In this document: positions 1 through 6,672 of the stretch, one piece after another | Layout: each line of letters opens with the position of its first letter | How positions within the stretch are numbered: the stretch's first letter is position 1 | DNA from: Halothiobacillaceae bacterium | Lineage (GTDB): Bacteria > Pseudomonadota > Gammaproteobacteria > Halothiobacillales > Halothiobacillaceae | Assembly: GCA_006212015.1 (NCBI GenBank) | Contig: SDAY01000001.1 | Location: 49,068 to 113,067 of the forward strand | Direction of reading: 5' to 3' | Length of the DNA: 64,000 bases | Notes under the pieces: model-generated | Seen by the model: the letters and a program-made list of their open reading frames with translations, nothing else | Told to the model about the DNA's origin: nothing | Databases searched by the model: none | Position numbers and translations under genes: made by a program

Positions 1-482
1 CGAGCGAGGGCGCCGCCGCCATCACCGTGCCGGACATCCGCTGGCTGCGCTGCGACCTGAAGACCATCCAGCTGCTCGGCAACGTGCTGGCGCGGCAGGA
101 GGCGGTCGAGCAGGGCGCGGCCGAGGCCATCCTGCTGCGCGACGGCATGGCCATCGAGGGCTCGGCCAGCAACCTGTTCATCGTCAAGGACGGTGTGGTC
201 CACACCACGGCCAAGTCGCCGTCCATCCTCGGCGGCATCACCCGCGAGCTGGTCATCGAGCTTGCGCGCGAACAGGGTTGCACGGTGCTCGAGGCGGGCA
301 TGCCCGAGGCCCTGCTGCGCGCGGCGGACGAGGTCTGGGTGACCAGCTCCACCCGCGAGATCGTGCCCATCACCCGCGTGGATGGCGCAGTCGTGGGCGC
401 GGGCGTGCCGGGCCCGCTCTGGCAGCGCATGTACGCGGTCTATCAATCATTCAAGCAACAAGTACGGGAGGGACTCGCATGA
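1..482 (+). CDS. dat: Aminotransferase class IV (D-alanine aminotransferase-like), 5' end cut by window
   Basis: C-terminal part of a PLP-dependent fold-type IV aminotransferase. The open frame runs in from the window edge (reading from base 3), so the true start lies upstream. The visible part holds the family segments EGSASNLF and TPSILGG-like SPSILGGITRE, followed by EVWVTSSTREIVPI, typical of D-amino-acid transaminase and IlvE relatives that handle the PLP phosphate and the alpha-carboxylate. The catalytic lysine would be upstream of the visible part. The stop overlaps the start of the next gene (ATGA). The order dat-ybeD-lipB-lipA is common in gammaproteobacteria and favours Dat over IlvE or the related lyase PabC, which cannot be fully excluded. 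Confidence 0.85.
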   Translation, partial: SEGAAAITVPDIRWLRCDLKTIQLLGNVLARQEAVEQGAAEAILLRDGMAIEGSASNLFIVKDGVVHTTAKSPSILGGITRELVIELAREQGCTVLEAGMPEALLRAADEVWVTSSTREIVPITRVDGAVVGAGVPGPLWQRMYAVYQSFKQQVREGLA

Positions 483-757
483 GTTTCTGCGCCTTCGACA
501 ACCCGCCGCCGCTGGAATTTCCCTGCGACTATCCGATCAAGATCATGGGCAAGGCCTGCGAGACCTTCGAGGCCGAGATGGTGGCCCTGATCCGCGAGCA
601 TGCGCCCAACCTCGGCGAGGGCGCGGTCAGCGTGCGGCCGAGCACGGGCGGCAAGTACATGGCCATCACCGTTCGCCTGGTCGCCGAATCGCGTCCGCAG
701 GTCGAGGCCATCACCGCCGCCCTGCTGGCGCACCCCAAGGTGATCATGAGCCTCTGA
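479..757 (+). CDS. ybeD: DUF493 family protein YbeD
   Basis: Encodes 92 residues, the normal size for the DUF493/YbeD family, small ACT-like alpha/beta proteins found beside lipB in many gammaproteobacteria. Visible family features are FPCDYPIKIMGK near the N-terminus and SVRPSTGGKYMAITV in the centre. The start ATG overlaps the preceding stop as ATGA, pointing to translational coupling with the aminotransferase gene; a longer in-frame extension upstream would lie inside that gene and is not used. The biochemical role is unsettled; an allosteric or regulatory role near lipoate synthesis has been suggested from context. lipB starts 9 bases downstream, so the genes are probably one transcript. 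Confidence 0.93.
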   Translation: MSFCAFDNPPPLEFPCDYPIKIMGKACETFEAEMVALIREHAPNLGEGAVSVRPSTGGKYMAITVRLVAESRPQVEAITAALLAHPKVIMSL

Positions 758-766
758 CGGCCTGCC

Positions 767-1405
767 ATGCCAACCCACCTGCGCGTGCGCGACCTTGGCC
801 TGCAACCCTACGCGGACAGCTTCGAGGCCATGCGCGCCTTCACCGCCGCGCGCACGCCATCGACGCCTGACGAGCTCTGGCTGGTCGAACACCCCCCAAT
901 CTTCACCCAGGGCCTGAACGGCCAGCCCGAGCATCTGCTCATGCCCGGCGACATCCCCGTGGTCCGGACCGACCGGGGCGGGCAGGTGACCTACCACGGC
1001 CCCGGCCAGCTGGTGGGCTATCTGCTCTTCGATCTGGGCCGCGCCAGACTGGGCGTGCGGGATACGGTCGAGCATCTGGAGCAGGCGGTCATCGGGCTGC
1101 TGGCCGGGCTGGGCATCGAGGCGGCCTCGAAGCGCGACGCCCCCGGCGTGTACGTGGACGGGGCGAAGATCGCCTCGCTTGGCCTCAAGGTTCGCGGCGG
1201 GCGCTGCTATCATGGCCTCGCCCTGAACGTGGCGATGGACCTGGCCCCCTTCTCGCGCATCAACCCCTGCGGCTACGCCGGCCTGCGCATGTGCCAGGTG
1301 AGCGACTTCGCGCCCGGCATGAGCGTCGAGGCGCTCAAGCCGCGTCTCGCCCATCATCTGGCCGAACGTTTGAGGCAGGATGCCTCAACACGAACAACGA
1401 CGTAA
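767..1405 (+). CDS. lipB: Octanoyl-[acyl-carrier-protein]:protein octanoyltransferase LipB
   Basis: Transfers octanoate from acyl carrier protein to the lipoyl domains of 2-oxoacid dehydrogenases and GcvH, the first step of de novo lipoate attachment in the cytoplasm. The 212-residue product has the family signature [12 protein letters not shown] (about residues 70-81), the lysine of the catalytic pair in GAKIASLG (about 134), and the cysteine motif [13 protein letters not shown] (about 168-178) that forms the acyl-thioester. Length matches E. coli LipB (213). It lies 9 bases after ybeD; two hairpins separate it from lipA, which may therefore be only partly cotranscribed with it. Confidence 0.96.
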   Translation: MPTHLRVRDLGLQPYADSFEAMRAFTAARTPSTPDELWLVEHPPIFTQGLNGQPEHLLMPGDIPVVRTDRGGQVTYHGPGQLVGYLLFDLGRARLGVRDTVEHLEQAVIGLLAGLGIEAASKRDAPGVYVDGAKIASLGLKVRGGRCYHGLALNVAMDLAPFSRINPCGYAGLRMCQVSDFAPGMSVEALKPRLAHHLAERLRQDASTRTTT

Positions 1406-1420
1406 GTCCTTGATTCGTGG

Positions 1421-1451
1421 AGCTCACCGCAAATTCACTTCGCGGTGAGCT
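1421..1451 (+). terminator. Perfect 10-bp hairpin after lipB (no U tract)
   Basis: AGCTCACCGC (1421-1430) pairs perfectly with GCGGTGAGCT (1442-1451) across an 11-base loop, 16 bases after the lipB stop. There is no T run immediately after it, so it is a weak candidate for intrinsic termination. It may instead stabilise the lipB 3' end or act with the second hairpin a few bases on. Confidence 0.5.
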
Positions 1452-1457
1452 GGGCTG

Positions 1458-1481
1458 AATAAAGCCAAGGATGGCTTTATT
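1458..1481 (+). terminator. Perfect 10-bp AT-rich hairpin between lipB and lipA
   Basis: AATAAAGCCA (1458-1467) and TGGCTTTATT (1472-1481) form a perfect stem with a 4-base AGGA loop. The T-rich right arm resembles a bidirectional terminator or attenuator. The in-frame ATG at 1471 falls inside this hairpin, which argues against it as the lipA start and supports the ATG at 1525. Confidence 0.55.
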
Positions 1482-1524
1482 TCGGCATTTACCTTGGGCT
1501 CGAACCCGAATTTATGGACCGCGA

Positions 1525-2496
1525 ATGAACGATTCATCCGATAGCAGCACGATCACCCGCCCCATCACGCGCAATATGCGCAGCGAGGACAAGGTCGCCC
1601 GCATCCCCATCAAGGTGGTGCCGCTCGATACGCCGCTGCCCAAGCCCAAATGGATCCGCTCGCAGGTGCATGGCGGCGCCGAGGTGCAGCGGCTCAAGGG
1701 CATCCTGCGCGAGGCCAGGCTTCATACCGTGTGCGAGGAGGCCAACTGCCCGAACCTTGGCGAGTGCTTCGGCAGCGGCACGGCGACCTTCATGATCATG
1801 GGCGGCATCTGCACCCGCCGCTGCCCGTTCTGCGACGTGGCCCATGGCCGACCCGACCCGCTGGACGCGGACGAGCCGGCCAATCTCGCCCGCACCATCG
1901 CCGCGATGGGGCTCAGGTACGTGGTCATCACCTCGGTGGATCGCGACGACCTGCGCGACGGCGGGGCGGGGCACTTCGCCGCCTGCATCCGCGAGGCGCG
2001 CGTGGCCCGGGCGGGCCTGGCCATCGAGGTGCTGACGCCGGATTTCCGCGGCCGCGAGGCCATCGCCATCGACATCCTCGCCGCTGCCCCGCCGGATGTG
2101 TTCAACCACAATCTGGAGACCGTGCCGCGCCTGTACCGCGAGGCCCGTCCCGGCGCGGACTATGCCGGCTCGCTGCGCCTGCTGAAAGCATTCAAGGCCC
2201 GTGTGCCATCGGTGCCGACCAAGTCCGGCCTGATGCTGGGCCTGGGCGAGACCGACGAGGAGATCGTCGAGGTGCTGAAGGATTTGCGCGCCCATGACGT
2301 CGACATGCTCACCCTGGGCCAGTACCTGCAGCCCAGCGTCCATCACCTGGCGGTCAAGCGCTATGTCTCGCCGGAACAGTTCGACCGTCTCGCCGGCATC
2401 GCCCGGGAACTGGGCTTCCGCCATGTCGCCAGCGGCCCGCTGGTGCGCAGCTCCTACCATGCCGAGCATGGCGGGCTGGCCGTGCTGGAGGGCTGA
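1525..2496 (+). CDS. lipA: Lipoyl synthase LipA (radical SAM)
   Basis: Inserts two sulfur atoms into protein-bound octanoyl groups to make lipoyl cofactors, downstream of LipB. The 323-residue product carries both iron-sulfur motifs of the family: the auxiliary cluster [12 protein letters not shown] and the radical SAM cluster CTRRCPFC, followed by [11 protein letters not shown] and the C-terminal RSSYHAE segment that supplies a cluster ligand. I chose ATG 1525 (MNDSSDSS) over the in-frame ATG 1471 because 1471 lies in a perfect hairpin and lacks a spaced ribosome site; ATG 1576 is a further possibility. Key residues are intact and length is normal for LipA. Confidence 0.96.
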   Translation: MNDSSDSSTITRPITRNMRSEDKVARIPIKVVPLDTPLPKPKWIRSQVHGGAEVQRLKGILREARLHTVCEEANCPNLGECFGSGTATFMIMGGICTRRCPFCDVAHGRPDPLDADEPANLARTIAAMGLRYVVITSVDRDDLRDGGAGHFAACIREARVARAGLAIEVLTPDFRGREAIAIDILAAAPPDVFNHNLETVPRLYREARPGADYAGSLRLLKAFKARVPSVPTKSGLMLGLGETDEEIVEVLKDLRAHDVDMLTLGQYLQPSVHHLAVKRYVSPEQFDRLAGIARELGFRHVASGPLVRSSYHAEHGGLAVLEG

Positions 2497-2535
2497 GAGC
2501 CTGTGAAAAAAACATGCATACACACATGCCCGCAA

Positions 2536-2647
2536 CGTCATCGCGAGGCCGAAGGCCGTGGCGATCCATGGGTGCAGCGGCCCATGGATGGCTTCCCCAC
2601 CACGGCCTTCTGTCGCGTGGCTCAAGGCAAGAGCGCTCGCAATGACG
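2536..2647. repeat. 112-bp element with inverted CGTCAT..GCGAG ends, copy 1
   Basis: Starts with CGTCATCGCGAG (2536-2547) and ends with CTCGCAATGACG (2636-2647), which are inverted repeats of each other with one mismatch. The inside is also largely self-complementary (ATCCATGG against CCATGGAT; GGCC pairs). Its right half matches the reverse complement of the left half of the element at 12604-12725 and the solo half at 13970-14032. Open frames here (for example 2503-2691) are artefacts of the repeat. It fills most of the lipA-NERD gene spacer. Confidence 0.75.
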
Positions 2648-2687
2648 GCAATGCACGGTCGATTCATTCACAAACCCTGAGCGGCGC

Positions 2688-3248
2688 ATGAGGGGCTGGC
2701 TGCGCGGTCTGGGCGATACGCCCGACAAGGCCGAAAAACGGGTGCGCGAGGCGCTGCTGGCCAGCGGTCTGCCGCATGTGCGTGACGCGGTGATTCCCGA
2801 CCAGGTGGGCGGCTACACGCAGGTCGATCACCTGCTGCTGACCGCCGAGGGCCTGGTCCTGCTGGAGGTCCAGCACCTCACCGGCGAGCTGCACGGTTCC
2901 TCGCATACCCAGCGCTGGACTCGCTTCGGGCGCGGCCGCCGGCACGAATTCGACAACCCGTTCCGGCGCCTGCGCGAGCTGGCGGAGACGCTGGACGCGA
3001 TGATCCTGGGCGACCTGGTGCAGGTGGCGGTTGAACCCCGGCTCGTCGTGACCGGCCCCGCGCGCTTCGTCAAGGGCGTGCCCGAGGGCGTGCTGACCGA
3101 GCCGATGCTGCGGGATCTCCTCGCCAGCCGCGCCCGCGCCATTCCGGCGCGCCAGCGCGCGGTGTGGGACGTGCTGCTCGGTCGCGTGGCCTGCGATCCG
3201 GTCGCGCCGTCCGGCAGCCCCGCCGCCGCCCAGCCCGTTCAGGCCTGA
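2688..3248 (+). CDS. NERD (nuclease-related) domain protein
   Basis: A 186-residue protein that looks like a stand-alone NERD domain, a fold related to restriction-type nucleases. Visible features are an N-terminal E-rich helix (KAEKRVREALL), the strand QVDHLLLTAEGLVLLEVQHLTGEL at about residues 45-68, a W..G-rich turn (TQRWTRFGRGRR), and FDNPFRRLREL, the usual NP..Q-like helix. The expected catalytic E-x-K is EVQ here, so the lysine is missing and nuclease activity is doubtful. No transmembrane segment or fused kinase/helicase domain is seen. mazG starts 5 bases downstream, suggesting coexpression. Function unknown; DNA-related housekeeping is only a guess. Confidence 0.75.
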   Translation: MRGWLRGLGDTPDKAEKRVREALLASGLPHVRDAVIPDQVGGYTQVDHLLLTAEGLVLLEVQHLTGELHGSSHTQRWTRFGRGRRHEFDNPFRRLRELAETLDAMILGDLVQVAVEPRLVVTGPARFVKGVPEGVLTEPMLRDLLASRARAIPARQRAVWDVLLGRVACDPVAPSGSPAAAQPVQA

Positions 3249-3253
3249 AGCCC

Positions 3254-4084
3254 ATGCCCGTCACCCCGCCCGACGCCAGCCTCGACCCCATGCGGGCCCT
3301 GCTGGAGCTGATGGCCGCCCTGCGCCATCCCGAGCAAGGCTGCCCGTGGGACGTGAAGCAAAGCTTCGCCACCATCGCGCCCTACACCCTGGAGGAGGCC
3401 TACGAGGTCCTGGAGGCCATCGCCCGGCAGGACATGGGCGAGCTGCGCGAGGAGCTGGGCGACCTGCTGTTCCAGGTGGTCTACCACGCCCGCATGGCCG
3501 AGGAGGCCGGGCATTTCGGCTTCGATGACGTGGCGCGAGGGATCGTCGACAAGATGGTGCGCCGCCATCCGCATGTGTTCGGCGAGGTCCGTCATGCCGA
3601 CGAAGCGGGCGTGAAGGCGGCCTGGGAGGCGCAGAAGGCCGCCGAGCGTGCCGCCAAGGGCGGGCCGGAACAGCCCCCGAGCGCGCTGGATGGCGTGGCC
3701 CTGGCCCTGCCGGCGTTGACGCGCGCAGTCAAGCTGCAGAAACGCGCGGCGCGGCAGGGTTTCGACTGGCCCGACGCCGATGCCGTGTTCCCGAAGATCG
3801 ACGAGGAACTGGCCGAGTTGCGCGAAGGCATCGCGGCGGGCGATCGGGCCAATGTCTTCGAGGAGATCGGCGATCTGCTGTTCGCCATCACCAACCTTGC
3901 CCGCAAGCTCGGCATGGACCCCGAGGCGGCCCTGCGCGGCTGCAATGACAAGTTCATCCGTCGCTATCAGGGCATGGAGACCGTCGCCGAAGGGCGGAAA
4001 GTGCGTCTGGCCGATCTGACGCTGGACGAGCAGGAGGCGATCTACCGCGAGGTCAAGGCAAGGCTTGCCACGGGCGGCGCCTGA
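3254..4084 (+). CDS. mazG: Nucleoside triphosphate pyrophosphohydrolase MazG
   Basis: Hydrolyses (d)NTPs to NMP and pyrophosphate; in E. coli it also lowers ppGpp-dependent responses. The 276-residue product has the two tandem MazG domains: the first with CPWDVKQSF, EEAYEVLEAI and EELGDLLFQVVYHARM (ExxE12xxD metal site), the second with FDWPDADAVFPKIDEELAEL and EEIGDLLFAITNLAR. I chose ATG 3254 (MPVTPPDAS) because the upstream in-frame extension would overlap most of the end of the NERD gene in another frame. The gene is followed by a long structured non-coding spacer with a hairpin cassette, likely the transcript end. Confidence 0.95.
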   Translation: MPVTPPDASLDPMRALLELMAALRHPEQGCPWDVKQSFATIAPYTLEEAYEVLEAIARQDMGELREELGDLLFQVVYHARMAEEAGHFGFDDVARGIVDKMVRRHPHVFGEVRHADEAGVKAAWEAQKAAERAAKGGPEQPPSALDGVALALPALTRAVKLQKRAARQGFDWPDADAVFPKIDEELAELREGIAAGDRANVFEEIGDLLFAITNLARKLGMDPEAALRGCNDKFIRRYQGMETVAEGRKVRLADLTLDEQEAIYREVKARLATGGA

Positions 4085-4090
4085 AGGCTT

Positions 4091-4138
4091 GTGAATCAAT
4101 CGGCTGCGTCCCGATTTCCGCCCCGATCACGGCCTTGG
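4091..4138 (+). repeat. Left flank module L of the hairpin-cassette repeat, copy 1
   Basis: About 48 bases starting GTGAATCAATCGGCTGCG and ending CACGGCCTTGG. It matches 17551-17587 in the same orientation (GTGAA..AATCG.CTGCG.CCCGAT..CAC.GCCTTGG), except for a 12-base internal insertion here that looks like a duplication of CCCGAT with its surroundings. In both places it directly follows the stop of a protein gene and precedes the hairpin cassette. Confidence 0.65.
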
Positions 4139-4293
4139 CAGGCTGCTGAAATACTCATTTCAGCAGCCTGCCAAGGCGGGACATGGATGTCCCGCACGAA
4201 AGTCGATCACGTCAGTGATTGACTTTCGAATACCACGTCCGGGCGTGTACCGAACGTGGTATGGCTGAAAAACTCATGGATGAGGTTTTTCAG
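4133..4293 (+). repeat. Five-hairpin cassette, copy 1
   Basis: Five adjacent perfect or near-perfect stems with almost no unpaired linker: (a) 4133-4152/4157-4176, 20 bp, loop ACTC; (b) 4176-4184/4187-4195, GCGGGACAT with ATGTCCCGC; (c) 4197-4210/4215-4228, 14 bp with one G.T pair; (d) 4230-4238/4254-4262, ATACCACGT with ACGTGGTAT; (e) 4265-4277/4280-4293, 13 bp with a one-base bulge. The same five stems occur in the opposite orientation at 17612-17769, with compensatory base changes in (a) and (c). It sits in the 3' spacer of mazG. No start-to-stop gene is credible here. Confidence 0.85.
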
Positions 4294-4296
4294 CAT

Positions 4297-4386
4297 CCTG
4301 TTGGGTGTGCTTGCAACGATGGCCGCACAAGTCTCTCCATGCGAATTCACTCGCACACCAAGCGTCATGTGCGAATGAATTCGCAC
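4297..4386. repeat. Right flank module R plus two REP-like palindromes
   Basis: Module R (4297-4330, with GTGCTTGCAACGATGG and CAAG) resembles 17877-17911 and 14194-14226, all in the same orientation. It is followed by two copies of an 18-nt palindrome: ATGCGAATTCACTCGCAC at 4339-4356 (diverged) and GTGCGAATGAATTCGCAC at 4369-4386, which is the exact reverse complement of the copies at 14172-14189 and 17783-17800. The rest of the spacer up to the cellulase start (4387-4658) holds a small hairpin at 4471-4488 but no other gene. Confidence 0.7.
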
Positions 4387-4470
4387 CTGCATGCCGTATC
4401 CATCGACCAAGGGCGAACCGCTTGCAACGGCATCCCCCCGCCGGCCCCGGCGCCGCATGGATGGCTGAAG

Positions 4471-4488
4471 GTCAACGGAACGGTTGAC
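4471..4488 (+). other. Small hairpin in the leader of cellulase 1
   Basis: GTCAAC (4471-4476) pairs with GTTGAC (4483-4488) around GGAACG; GAA/TTC can extend the stem after a one-base bulge. It lies about 170 bases before the chosen start of the first cellulase. No riboswitch motif like the one ahead of the second cellulase was found in this leader. Confidence 0.4.
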
Positions 4489-4658
4489 TTCCCCGCGTGC
4501 ATGGCTTTGCATGGCCTTCGGCGCCGATTGTTTTTCAGGCAGGCCGCTCCTTGGGGTGTGAGGAACGAGCCCCGGCGAGGCGGGTTGTGAAGGCATCGTC
4601 TTCCCTCGGGGTCTTCAATTTCATGCCAATTCAATGGAGCGCAAGGAGCATGACGGGT

Positions 4659-6392
4659 ATGGATCGAACGTTTGCGGGCATGTCCCGTGCAAAGGCCTTG
4701 TTTATTTTTGTCGCGGGGATGGCCCTGGTCGGGGGGGCGACGTCCGCGCAGGCCTATCAGGTGAAGTCGGGCAGGATTTACGACGATCAGGGGCAGCGTG
4801 TTCCCCTGCGCGGGGTGAACTGGTTCGGTTTCGAGACCGAAAGCCATGCCCCGCATGGGCTATGGGCGCGCAGTGTCGACAGCATGATCGCCCAGATGAA
4901 GTCCATGGGGATCAATGCGGTTCGCTTGCCTTTGTCGCCCGCGACGCTGCACGGAGCGCCGGTCTCGAAGGTGGACCATGGCCTGAATCCGCAACTCGTG
5001 GACATGAATGCCTTGCAGCTGCTCGATTACGTTGTGCATGCGCTGGACGCGTCGGGGATGTTTATCCTGCTCGACCATCATCGCCCGGATGATGAGGCGA
5101 TTTCCGAGTTGTGGTACACCGGGCATTACAGCGAACAGCAGTGGCTGGACGACCTCAAGCTGCTCGCGACCCGTTACAAGGATGTATCGCATGTTGTGGG
5201 GATCGACCTCAAGAATGAGCCGCATGGCTCGGCAACCTGGGGGGCGGGCGATCCCGCGATGGACTGGAACCTTGCGGCGGAGCGCGCCGCGCGGGTGGTC
5301 CTGGCGGCCAACGGCAAGCTGCTGGTGTTCGTGGCGGGCGTTGCTGAACAGTCTTCCTGTTCAAGCGCCCGTACGCACGGCTGGGGCGGCAATCTGGAAC
5401 CCTTGCGTTGCAAGCCGCTGGATATCCCAAGGGACAAACTGGTCCTGGCGCCGCATTTCTATGGTCCGGACGTCTACATGCATCCGTATTTCAATGACGC
5501 CCTTTTCCCGGGCAACATGCCGGCGATCTGGCAGGAGCATTTCGGCTTCGCGCGGGACTTGGGCTACGCGGTGGTCCCGACCGAATTCGGCAGTCGTTAC
5601 GGACATGGCGGCCTGGAACTCGACAAGCAGTGGTTTGACGCGGCCGTCGAGTGGATGAAGAGGAAGGATCTGCGTGACGGCTTTTATTGGTCCTGGAACC
5701 CGAACAGCGCCGATACCGGCGGCCTGCTGAAGGATGACTGGCATGGGGCCTGGGGCGACAAGCTGGCCAGGCTTCAGCAGCTTTGGGGCGTCACCGCGCC
5801 CGCGCCGATGCTTGCGCTCGCCTCGGCGACGGAATTTTCCCCGGCGACGCTCGTGGGCGATGAGTACACGGTCGAGCGCATCGTCAACAGTGATTGGGGG
5901 GCGGGATATTGCGTCACCTACACGGTGAGCAACGTGAGCAAGCGCGTCGCCCCCTGGGCGATCTACTTCGGTTTCTTTGATACGCTCGACAAGACCTGGG
6001 GCGCGGCGATCAGGGGTGAGGACACCCTCATCAGGATCAGCGGTGACGGTCAGAATGCCAGGCTGGCGCCGGGGCAAAAGACGGCGTTCGGATATTGCGC
6101 GACACGACCCTCGCCCCTGATCGGTGGCCTGCCCCTGGGCGAGCTTCCGGCGGAATTGAGCTCGCAGAGCGACTGGGGCGGGGGGTATTGCATGCAGGTG
6201 CGCGTGGTCAACGCGTCCGTCGCCATGACGCCATGGCGCACGACCTTTCCCATGGAGGGGCGTATCACGCGCATATGGAATGCGAATATCCAGCCTGCGG
6301 GCGAAGGCAAGGTTCAGGCCGTGGGTCTGGAGTGGAACGCCTATTTGAGCCCGGGCGCGAGCGCGGTGTTCGGGTTCTGCGCGGAGCGCTGA
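4659..6392 (+). CDS. Secreted GH5 cellulase with two CBM2-like domains (paralogue 1)
   Basis: Predicted endo-acting beta-glucanase hydrolysing cellulose or similar glucans outside the cell. The 577-residue product has a Sec signal peptide ending at ..TSAQA before YQVKSG, a GH5 domain (about 33-385) with acid/base Glu187 in LKNEPHG and nucleophile Glu309 in PTEFGSRYG, plus LDHHRPDDEAI and WSWNPNSADTGG. Two C-terminal repeats (about 415-490 and 500-577) with SDWGAGYC / SDWGGGYC, a W near the middle and a PGxxxxFGYC/FGFC end resemble CBM2 cellulose-binding modules. ATG 4659 is chosen because AAGGAG at 4643-4648 is well spaced from it; ATG 4650 and 4680 are alternatives. It is a tandem paralogue of the gene at 6673, with the same architecture. 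Confidence 0.9.
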   Translation: MDRTFAGMSRAKALFIFVAGMALVGGATSAQAYQVKSGRIYDDQGQRVPLRGVNWFGFETESHAPHGLWARSVDSMIAQMKSMGINAVRLPLSPATLHGAPVSKVDHGLNPQLVDMNALQLLDYVVHALDASGMFILLDHHRPDDEAISELWYTGHYSEQQWLDDLKLLATRYKDVSHVVGIDLKNEPHGSATWGAGDPAMDWNLAAERAARVVLAANGKLLVFVAGVAEQSSCSSARTHGWGGNLEPLRCKPLDIPRDKLVLAPHFYGPDVYMHPYFNDALFPGNMPAIWQEHFGFARDLGYAVVPTEFGSRYGHGGLELDKQWFDAAVEWMKRKDLRDGFYWSWNPNSADTGGLLKDDWHGAWGDKLARLQQLWGVTAPAPMLALASATEFSPATLVGDEYTVERIVNSDWGAGYCVTYTVSNVSKRVAPWAIYFGFFDTLDKTWGAAIRGEDTLIRISGDGQNARLAPGQKTAFGYCATRPSPLIGGLPLGELPAELSSQSDWGGGYCMQVRVVNASVAMTPWRTTFPMEGRITRIWNANIQPAGEGKVQAVGLEWNAYLSPGASAVFGFCAER

Positions 6393-6519
6393 ACGGGCTC
6401 AGCGAGGCCTCCGGAAAATTCGGGGGCGTGAACACGGGTTGAAATCCATCAGGGTGTGGTTTATGATCCTCCACGCCGATGGAGTGAATCGCATGATTCG
6501 CCATGAATCATCGGCTGAA

Positions 6520-6601
6520 TCTTGGCAAAACCGCGCGAAAGCCGGTGACGCAAAGCCACGGGTCGTCTCATGAGGGCATGAACGATGGCCGGGTTGCCGC
6601 T
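6520..6601 (+). ncRNA. c-di-GMP-I (GEMM-I) riboswitch
   Basis: Matches the GEMM-I aptamer in order: GGCAAAACC (6524-6532), a GAAA tetraloop closed by GC pairs (6537-6540), GGTGACGCAAAGCCAC (6544-6559) with the near-invariant GACGCAAAGC core that contacts c-di-GMP, a variable P2 arm, then GATGGCCGGGTTGCCG (6584-6599). CGGGTTGCC can pair with the 5' GGCAAAACC side as in the known family. It lies about 70 bases before the ATG of the second cellulase. A short AGGGG/CCCCT hairpin follows at 6604-6620 without a T run, so control of translation or of an alternative fold is more likely than a classical terminator. Whether ligand turns the gene on or off cannot be told from sequence. Confidence 0.92.
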
Positions 6602-6672
6602 GCAGGGGGACAGTGCCCCTTGGCGACGCGACGTCATGCGGTTCGTGCGTGTGTGAAACGAGGGCACAGCGC

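Noticed and set aside
2503-2691. Possible 62-residue gene after lipA
   Set aside because: Falls almost entirely in the CGTCAT-ended repeat element; composition and lack of a ribosome site do not support translation.
4133-4293. Integron attC site or CRISPR array as explanation of the hairpin cassette
   Set aside because: No integrase or cas gene, no direct repeats with spacers, and no GTTRRRY-type core ends; the five stems differ in sequence from each other.
4207-4596. Open frames on both strands within the mazG-cellulase spacer
   Set aside because: They are read through the hairpin cassette and palindromes, which are self-complementary and so open on both strands; no protein features.
4387-4658. 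A second c-di-GMP riboswitch ahead of cellulase 1
   Set aside because: The GACGCAAAGC core and the GGGTTGCC partner are absent from this leader; only a small hairpin is seen.
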